Shown here piece after piece: positions 57,916-64,000 of a stretch of 64,000 nucleotides of DNA. The notes beneath the pieces are model-generated. The model did not search any database and was not told the DNA's origin. It saw nothing but the letters and a program-made list of their open reading frames with translations. This DNA is from a virus. The first letter of the stretch is position 1; each line of letters starts with the position of its first letter. The position numbers and the translations under genes were made by a program. Where the stretch lies: IMG/VR virus record IMGVR_UViG_3300010885_047022, positions 1 to 64,000 of that record; one strand, given 5' to 3'.

Positions 57916-60075
57916 TTAAAATATTGTTCCAGACATCCACTCTTGTATATGTGGAGCAGATTTAGATGTGGCACCGTTGTTCGGATTAGCAAAGTATTTT
58001 GTTACCCAAGCTTTTAAGTTATCTTCTGTTTTATTAGTATTTCTAGTATAGACCGCTACGGCATCAGACCATTTAACTCCTGTAATTGGACCATATGCTG
58101 GTCCGCCATCATAGTCTCCCCAAGCAGTTAGCACGTGCTGCATCTCGGGATTAGAACCAAGTTTTTGATCAGCTGGAAGTGGATACACTGGATCTCTTCC
58201 TGTCATTGTTTTGAATGCCATAAAAGCTTGATTAATTGGTATCCACAATCTATCATCAGTTGAATTTCTCGTATTAGTTTTATATTCTGCAGTAGCCTCA
58301 TTGGCCTCAGATACACTTATATCTCTAGCAAAACCTTTCCATTGACTAAATGAACTAAGGTTAAAGTATTGCCATCCTGATGCAGCCAGTTTCCAACCTT
58401 CGATGGGAGTTACAGTTGGCAGGGGGCTGAGGAAAGAATAGTGCCCATATGATAGCAGGTTAAGCTGAAGGAAGCCAAATGAATAGTCTCCAGATCTACG
58501 AATGGTAGGAGTCCAAGAACCAACATTACCTTCTCTTTGTGAAATTGCAGTAAGTACTGCTGCCAATTCTGGATAAGCTATAGTTCCTGTAAGAAGTTGG
58601 AAAATTTCATCAGCGGTTAATTCTCCAGTCCCAGCTGCTTTATAACTTTTTGTAAATTTAGAATCAAGAATATTTCCTGGAATTGTAACTCCTGCTGGAA
58701 CATAAAATAATCCTGAAGCTGGATTTCCCGAAGTTGTGGCGGGTGGCGCTATAGGGCCAGTAGTAAAAGCTCCTCCTGGTCCAGTATAGATTCCAGCTCT
58801 TGCTGCACTAAAACTTATATGGATATGATTTCTGTGCTTTGCATCGGGATGGAATTTTATATATTTTAAATTTGGATACTTTAATTTTACTGCTGCATCG
58901 TCTGCATCGTGGCCTACTCTTACGCCATACTCAGCTGCCAACTCGGGCATGTGCACTATAATATCGGGCATGATATGGATAGGTAGTGTGCTTAGTGCCG
59001 TCATTAGCACATCCATTGCTTTTCTATATATCTCTACATTTCCAGCATTATCCCATGGGGAGTATTTTTCTCCATTTAAGTCACCAGTGAAGTAAATATC
59101 GTAAGCCCTACCAAATCCATGATCTGATAAAGATCCATCTTCTTTTGTTCCGGCCTGCATTTCTTCCCGCCATCTACCGGTTCCAAAACCACCACCAATT
59201 TGTATCTTTGCAGCTAGCGCAATTAGACACTCAATTAGAGCTGGAGATACGTAGGCAAGTTGATTAGGGGCTTTAACTATATCAATGGGAACATCTTTTA
59301 TATTTGTTGCTGGATCTATGTTAGGGAATTCAGATATTCCATCGCCTGCGTAAGATTGTGTAAAGCTATCATTAATGTCAAAATAAAATCCACCAGTTAA
59401 ATTGCTCCAGTCATCGACTACTCCTAAATCTTTTAATACTTTTCCTCTTTCAAGAATCCATACCTTTTCCTCAGCGGAGACCCTGCTAGTTATAGCAACC
59501 ATTCTTGCTCCTGCTGTAGGATTACTAGAGTCTGGATTATAGGGCGTGTCACCGTGATCTGCTGGTGAATCTGAATTTGCTGGAGAATTAGCAAAAGAAT
59601 AGTCTTCCATAATAGAATCTGCCGCACCTTGAACAAAACCAGAACCACCTTGTTTTGCAGCTATGCTGTCAGCTAGAATTCTCGTAAAGGCTGCTCCGCC
59701 TGATATTGTAGTAGGCTTTGATGCATCGCCATCAGTGTATGCTGTACTTTCAGGGTTAACAATTGTCACTTTCGCGGTTGAATTAAATGTTGATTCTGAA
59801 CCCGCGGTAATTAAAGAATTTAAAGAACTTCCAATAGACTTATTATAAAATGTAGTAGCAAATTTTGGCGATCTATATAATATATCTCCAGATATAGCTT
59901 CGGATATAGTCCTGCTAGTAAGAGTTTTTCCAGTTACACCGCTTTTGCCAAAAGAAGTATTTTCAACAACAATTTTTCCATTTGGATATTTTGTACTTTT
60001 TGGATAATAGCTATCAAAAATAGCATTTGTTATTGACTGAGAATTTGATATTTGTTCACTATTTATGTCTACCAT
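57916..60075 (-). CDS. Tail lysin with M15-like peptidase and lysozyme-like domains
   Basis: A 719-residue protein with an N-terminal Ser/Asn-rich part, then an M15-like zinc peptidase (LSDHGFGRAYDIYF at 316-329 with His319 and Asp326; HRNHIHISFS at 414-423 with His417/His419) and a C-terminal transglycosylase/lysozyme-like domain (LTADEIFQLLTGTIAYPELA, AISQREGNVG with Glu515, RRSGDYSFGFLQLNL at 527-541). A TGPGGAFTTGPIAPPATTSG linker joins them. It should cut both the peptide and glycan parts of peptidoglycan during DNA entry. Third M15-like protein of the window. It follows the hub gene by one base. Confidence 0.85.
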   Translation of the reverse strand: MVDINSEQISNSQSITNAIFDSYYPKSTKYPNGKIVVENTSFGKSGVTGKTLTSRTISEAISGDILYRSPKFATTFYNKSIGSSLNSLITAGSESTFNSTAKVTIVNPESTAYTDGDASKPTTISGGAAFTRILADSIAAKQGGSGFVQGAADSIMEDYSFANSPANSDSPADHGDTPYNPDSSNPTAGARMVAITSRVSAEEKVWILERGKVLKDLGVVDDWSNLTGGFYFDINDSFTQSYAGDGISEFPNIDPATNIKDVPIDIVKAPNQLAYVSPALIECLIALAAKIQIGGGFGTGRWREEMQAGTKEDGSLSDHGFGRAYDIYFTGDLNGEKYSPWDNAGNVEIYRKAMDVLMTALSTLPIHIMPDIIVHMPELAAEYGVRVGHDADDAAVKLKYPNLKYIKFHPDAKHRNHIHISFSAARAGIYTGPGGAFTTGPIAPPATTSGNPASGLFYVPAGVTIPGNILDSKFTKSYKAAGTGELTADEIFQLLTGTIAYPELAAVLTAISQREGNVGSWTPTIRRSGDYSFGFLQLNLLSYGHYSFLSPLPTVTPIEGWKLAASGWQYFNLSSFSQWKGFARDISVSEANEATAEYKTNTRNSTDDRLWIPINQAFMAFKTMTGRDPVYPLPADQKLGSNPEMQHVLTAWGDYDGGPAYGPITGVKWSDAVAVYTRNTNKTEDNLKAWVTKYFANPNNGATSKSAPHIQEWMSGTIF

Positions 60076-60076
60076 A

Positions 60077-63000
60077 TTATCCTGGTGTTCCTACTTCTAT
60101 AGGCATTGCTGCCGATTCACCCGCTGTGATTGTTGATTGAGATTCTTTCTGAAGATCTTTAACATAAACTCTAGCTAAATTATTAACTACTAATTCCCAG
60201 TTTAATGTATATGGGTGACCATTTTCAAAATACTCATCCCAACTGACTTGAGGCCATTCTGAAACTAGATTATAAATTTCCTCTAAAATCTTCATGTAAA
60301 CTAATATATTATATTTATTTATATTTTCTTGAGAAAGACCATATAAGGGATCTTGATCATCAAGATTATCAAAATAATTTTCTTTTATAGTAGATTCTAT
60401 ATTGTTATATATTTCATTAAATTTTATTCTAAATGGCGATTGATCATACATATCATCTTGAACCTTAGATAGAACTGTGTCTAAAGATCCTATGTTATCT
60501 CTGAATAAATTGTTAATATTTACTTTATGCTTACCTATATTTTCTTCAGGAAGATAATAAAATATTGTTCCAATTGTTCTTGAGAATTGATCCTTTACAT
60601 AATTAGCGTCAATATTTTGAGATGCGCCTGCCTCGTAATCCTGTTCTAAGACTGCTGTTGTTCCAGTTCTGGTTGGATTAACTCTTAATACAAATATTTT
60701 ATCCGTCAAAGCTTTAATCGTAAATAATTTAGCTTTACCACCAGGAGTGGAAACATCTAATAGACTTAAATTATCATTTGCATTTATTGGATTAGTTGGA
60801 GTATCTGGATACCCAACTTTACCTTCCATGGTATTAATTTCGGAAGTGTTCATTCCATCAAAACGAACCTTAAAAGTAGCTCCGGATAATACATCTTCAA
60901 CTTCAATTGTGTCACCGTCAACAAAGTGAATTACTTTACAAAGTATTTTGAATTGTGGTTCAAGTCCGGCTTTTTCTGGACCAAGTCCAGCTAATTTCAA
61001 AATTTTACCATGAACTAGTGCATTCTCATAACTAGTATATCTGACTAAATCTGTGATTTGACTTTCATTCCATCCAAGACTCTTGAATAAATCATCACTT
61101 CTGATGTATGCATTTCCTTCAGGTGTTCTGACTTTAGCTCTAACTCCAAGAATGCCTGGAAGTAGTGCTTTAGAATGATATTTTCCTACAACCATTCCTT
61201 GATTATATGAAAGACCGGCATCCATTGGTTGACCATTTCTATTCAAATACTGCACATAGCATCCGTGTTGATCTAGTACCTTATCTCTAACCCAGCTCCA
61301 ACCCTTCCATGCTAATTGGCCAACTAGTGGTCCTCCTATTGCTGCCCCAACAAGACCTGCAGGAGTAACTGCGCCCAATAGTGCACCGGCTGCCAATCCT
61401 CCCGCTAAGATTGCAAAACCCGGAGCTGCGCCCTGTCCTGTTGCTTGTCCCTGTTTTATTAGTTGATCTTTAACATCTGGCATGCTTTGTGCAGTTTGAT
61501 TAGCCATAACATCTTTAACTAACGCACTTGAGCCATGTGTAAATTGGAATCCACCTAATATTTGAGGAGAGAGCGCTTGGCCGAGAGCATCCATTGATAT
61601 ATTGCCGCCAACAGATATTCCAGAATTACCAGACTTAATTCTATCTAAATAGATTCTAGTATCGTTTCTAATCGTTTGAACATTCATCCAAGAATGGATC
61701 CAAGATGTCATGAACCATCTTGCGGGATCATTTACGGTAACTAAGGCATTTGGTGTTATGGAAGTAATGTAACCCAACTCTGCAGTAAAGTGATGTATTA
61801 CCTGTTCTACTTCAAATATGCCATACATTCTTTCATAAACGTCGGCCAAATATATTAGATCGTGCGGTCTAATATCTGAGTTTCCAATGACTATTAATTC
61901 TCCACCATATATGTCTTTGATAGATTCCTTAAGATGAGAGAGTGCAACTCTTCTTGCTGATAATTCATCTGGAACTCCTTGGACGTTTTTTGCTACTCCT
62001 CTAAAAGTTTCCAATGGGTGCATTAGGGGGTGGAGGAATCCTGTAAATCCAGAACCAACCATATTGTCAAAGTATATTCCAGTTTCAACAGTTTTTTCTA
62101 CTTGTCTTTCAGCGGGAGCGCCCTTATCTAGGGCAACCGTTACTGGGTATTTTCCGTCGGAAACTGCAGTTATTACTGTAGCTACATTATTTATATTTTC
62201 TTGAATTTGATTAGATAGAATATGTGAGAAAGAACTTATGTAATGCAATCTTTGGAATGGTTCACGCACTTCCATGACCGGTTCACCATATTCTCTAGTG
62301 AAAGGATTGTCTACAGCCCTAAGAAGTGTTCCTGGTCTGCCTAGCGAATAGTAAATAGAATCATTAAGTGCCTTATTTAAAATGTTAGCTTGTTTTTTAA
62401 AATTACCTGCTTCAGAAAGCGCATATCCCATTTGTTGCATGGACAATTTAAACATTGACAAAAGACCAGTAAGTCCGTCAGATATAGCAGTAAAGATGGG
62501 TCCAATATTCGTATTCCAGAAATCATTGATTCCATCAACAACCTCACCAACAATATTAGTAGCACTATTGCCTTCACCTCTAGTTGAAACTAATAGTTGT
62601 CTAAATTTATCTTGCTTACCTGGCTTAGCATAATCATTATATGGGTCGATAAATGCTCTAAATATTTTATCTACTGGTTTAAAACTCCATTGATCTTTTC
62701 CAGTTTTCTTTCTATCTGGCTTTAGAACTAACCAAGCTCTGGCATATGGATCTTCCCACATTCTCTGACGGAAAATTCCAACCATTAAAAGGAATAATTG
62801 TTTTGGTGTTTTAATTTTTTTAACTAGTTCAGCTGTAAGAGTTGGACTTTCTGAATCGGAAGATAGACTGAACATCAATGTATTGCTAAGTTTTGTGTTT
62901 TTTTCACTTAGGAAATTGTCATGGATTGCCCCTAGAGATTTAACGACAACCGCATTAAAGTAATCTATTAATCCACCTTGATCAATACTTGCATCAATAT

Positions 63001-64000
63001 AATTCTGCCTGGCAAATTCAATCGCTGCCTTATAGCTTTCATCACTAAAGGTGTCGGCGCTTGATGAATTAGTTTCATCGTTTACTGTATTAAGATTGGA
63101 TGTAAAATCTGAACCTAAAAGTACTGCAAATTCATCTACTGCGCCTACTGTGCCACCTATAGAATTATTGAAGTGAGCTATGGGTGTATAGCCTGCATAA
63201 TTAGATCCAGTAAGTATATTCTTATAAAAATCTGGAAATTCATTTTCGTTATCTGGATCTAAACTAAATGTGTCAAAAAATATTTTTTTAACACTCTCAT
63301 ACGTATGATAACCAAACCTAAATTGATCCCAAATATCTTCTGCCATTCTTAATGTTCTTCCATCGCCAGCAATGACTGATACTGACGCATCAAAATTTTC
63401 GTCATAGTATGATCTAGCTTCAACACTAATTAAATCTAAAGGAGAATATACTTCAGCAAATGAAACTCTTCCAGAGCCTGTAGAGTTATCTGGCCCTGTT
63501 GTAGTTAATTCATCATCTAGTATTTGATAAAGATTATCTCTTCCCAGGGAACTGTAATCTGCATCTATTACAGCTTGAAAATATGTTTTTTGATCTCCCT
63601 CATTTATGACATTAAGCGGATTGCCGCCATATTGCAAGCCTTCAACGTTAGAAACTAATGAAGTGTCAATAGGACTAAACCGAGTTAGCGAATTATTAAA
63701 CGCATTAGAAATAGCACTTGTCCCAAAACCAAAATCTACGACAGGCGCGCTGGGGTCGATGAATGCTGACCCTGTTGCATAATTTGTAGAGCCTTCTTTT
63801 GGTTTGAACGATCCAAACCCAATGACTTGCCCCATTTCAGAGTCAATAATTTCACCAGTTTGATTTTTTAAGGAAAAGTTAACTGCTGGAGCAATAGATG
63901 AAGACACTACGCCAACTGGAGTTTCATCTGGCACAAAAGCCATATAGCATTCTTGCATAATTGGATAGGGTCTGAATCCAGAATTTCTCCAGTTATTCAT
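60077..64000 (-). CDS. Baseplate hub protein with C-terminal SNase-like domain (possibly partial)
   Basis: An ATG lies exactly at the window edge (64000), so the true start may be upstream; 1307 residues are visible. The centre (about 690-790: GGELIVIGNSDIRPHDLIYL, YERMYGIFEVEQVIHHFTAE, GYITSITPNALVTVND) is a late-control-D/gp27-like hub domain. A Gly/Ala-rich hydrophobic stretch follows at about 858-890 (AILAGGLAAGALLGAVTPAG). Residues about 1020-1180 look like a staphylococcal nuclease: HFVDGDTIEVEDVL, VRFDGMNTSEIN and QFSRTIGTIFYY. The last 100 residues are helical. It forms the central hub under the tail tube, and the C-terminal domain could act on host nucleic acid or be purely structural. 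Confidence 0.8.
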   Translation of the reverse strand: MNNWRNSGFRPYPIMQECYMAFVPDETPVGVVSSSIAPAVNFSLKNQTGEIIDSEMGQVIGFGSFKPKEGSTNYATGSAFIDPSAPVVDFGFGTSAISNAFNNSLTRFSPIDTSLVSNVEGLQYGGNPLNVINEGDQKTYFQAVIDADYSSLGRDNLYQILDDELTTTGPDNSTGSGRVSFAEVYSPLDLISVEARSYYDENFDASVSVIAGDGRTLRMAEDIWDQFRFGYHTYESVKKIFFDTFSLDPDNENEFPDFYKNILTGSNYAGYTPIAHFNNSIGGTVGAVDEFAVLLGSDFTSNLNTVNDETNSSSADTFSDESYKAAIEFARQNYIDASIDQGGLIDYFNAVVVKSLGAIHDNFLSEKNTKLSNTLMFSLSSDSESPTLTAELVKKIKTPKQLFLLMVGIFRQRMWEDPYARAWLVLKPDRKKTGKDQWSFKPVDKIFRAFIDPYNDYAKPGKQDKFRQLLVSTRGEGNSATNIVGEVVDGINDFWNTNIGPIFTAISDGLTGLLSMFKLSMQQMGYALSEAGNFKKQANILNKALNDSIYYSLGRPGTLLRAVDNPFTREYGEPVMEVREPFQRLHYISSFSHILSNQIQENINNVATVITAVSDGKYPVTVALDKGAPAERQVEKTVETGIYFDNMVGSGFTGFLHPLMHPLETFRGVAKNVQGVPDELSARRVALSHLKESIKDIYGGELIVIGNSDIRPHDLIYLADVYERMYGIFEVEQVIHHFTAELGYITSITPNALVTVNDPARWFMTSWIHSWMNVQTIRNDTRIYLDRIKSGNSGISVGGNISMDALGQALSPQILGGFQFTHGSSALVKDVMANQTAQSMPDVKDQLIKQGQATGQGAAPGFAILAGGLAAGALLGAVTPAGLVGAAIGGPLVGQLAWKGWSWVRDKVLDQHGCYVQYLNRNGQPMDAGLSYNQGMVVGKYHSKALLPGILGVRAKVRTPEGNAYIRSDDLFKSLGWNESQITDLVRYTSYENALVHGKILKLAGLGPEKAGLEPQFKILCKVIHFVDGDTIEVEDVLSGATFKVRFDGMNTSEINTMEGKVGYPDTPTNPINANDNLSLLDVSTPGGKAKLFTIKALTDKIFVLRVNPTRTGTTAVLEQDYEAGASQNIDANYVKDQFSRTIGTIFYYLPEENIGKHKVNINNLFRDNIGSLDTVLSKVQDDMYDQSPFRIKFNEIYNNIESTIKENYFDNLDDQDPLYGLSQENINKYNILVYMKILEEIYNLVSEWPQVSWDEYFENGHPYTLNWELVVNNLARVYVKDLQKESQSTITAGESAAMPIEVGTPG

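Noticed and set aside
1-64000. CRISPR array, insertion sequence, integrase or attachment site
   Set aside because: No regularly spaced repeats, transposase-like frames or tRNA-end duplications were seen; the repeats found are inside tail genes.

Overview
The window is a 64 kb piece of a tailed-phage genome. It is AT-rich by eye (about one third G+C), tightly packed, and almost entirely on the complement strand. A baseplate-J protein, a gp25-like wedge protein, an OB-fold spike and a late-control-D-like hub indicate a contractile tail (myovirus). Several features point to a Gram-positive, probably actinobacterial host: an endolysin with a peptidoglycan-binding domain, an r1t-type holin, Thr/Pro-rich linkers, a 'NPSF..GW...YFDG' carbohydrate-binding-like tail module, a flavin-dependent ThyX and a monomeric B12-dependent ribonucleotide reductase. 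The host assignment is inference; no capsid, portal, terminase or integrase gene lies in the window.

In the direction of transcription (64000 down to 1) the layout is as follows. At 64000-34260 is the baseplate and tail-appendage module: hub with a nuclease-like domain, tail lysin, spike, gp25, gpJ, then seven very large structural proteins. At 34197-33110 are a repeat-containing virion-like protein, a membrane protein that apparently starts at CTG, and the r1t-like holin. At 32950-24973 is nucleotide metabolism and DNA care: class II RNR, ThyX, a small membrane protein, dCMP deaminase, SNase, a pyrimidine-dimer glycosylase relative and a deoxyribosyltransferase, with two GT2 glycosyltransferases. 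At 24961-14345 is replication: nuclease, DnaB-like helicase, two Cas4/RecB-like nucleases, HD phosphohydrolase, archaeo-eukaryotic primase and DNA polymerase III alpha. At 14126-14290 is the only plus-strand gene, a tiny acidic protein with its own sigma70-type promoter and terminator. At 14021-10271 are a nuclease, a sigma factor, RNase H and a dNMP kinase. At 10230-5791 is a run of small, lysine-rich proteins interleaved with the lysis genes. At 5469-401 are an exonuclease, tRNA-Ser(GCT) and a cluster of sugar and methyl transferases. A zinc-finger protein and a partial gene end the window.

Genes overlap by 1-14 bases or are coupled through ATGA, TGATG or TAATG junctions, so long operons are expected. 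Two regulatory classes can be seen. Face-to-face TTGCAT-17-TATAAT/TATACT promoters sit at 14055-14118. A recurring TACTAT(A/T) motif lies 30-41 bases upstream of small virion, lysis and other late-looking genes, often directly after a terminator. The second motif is a candidate late promoter, perhaps read by the phage sigma factor.

The strongest leads are the leaderless plus-strand gene with its divergent promoter pair, the series of about ten poly-lysine mini-proteins, the CTG-start membrane gene, and a carbohydrate-binding module inserted into one copy of an internal repeat of the 2054-residue tail protein. Three separate M15-like peptidases and a nuclease-like domain fused to the baseplate hub are also worth following up.
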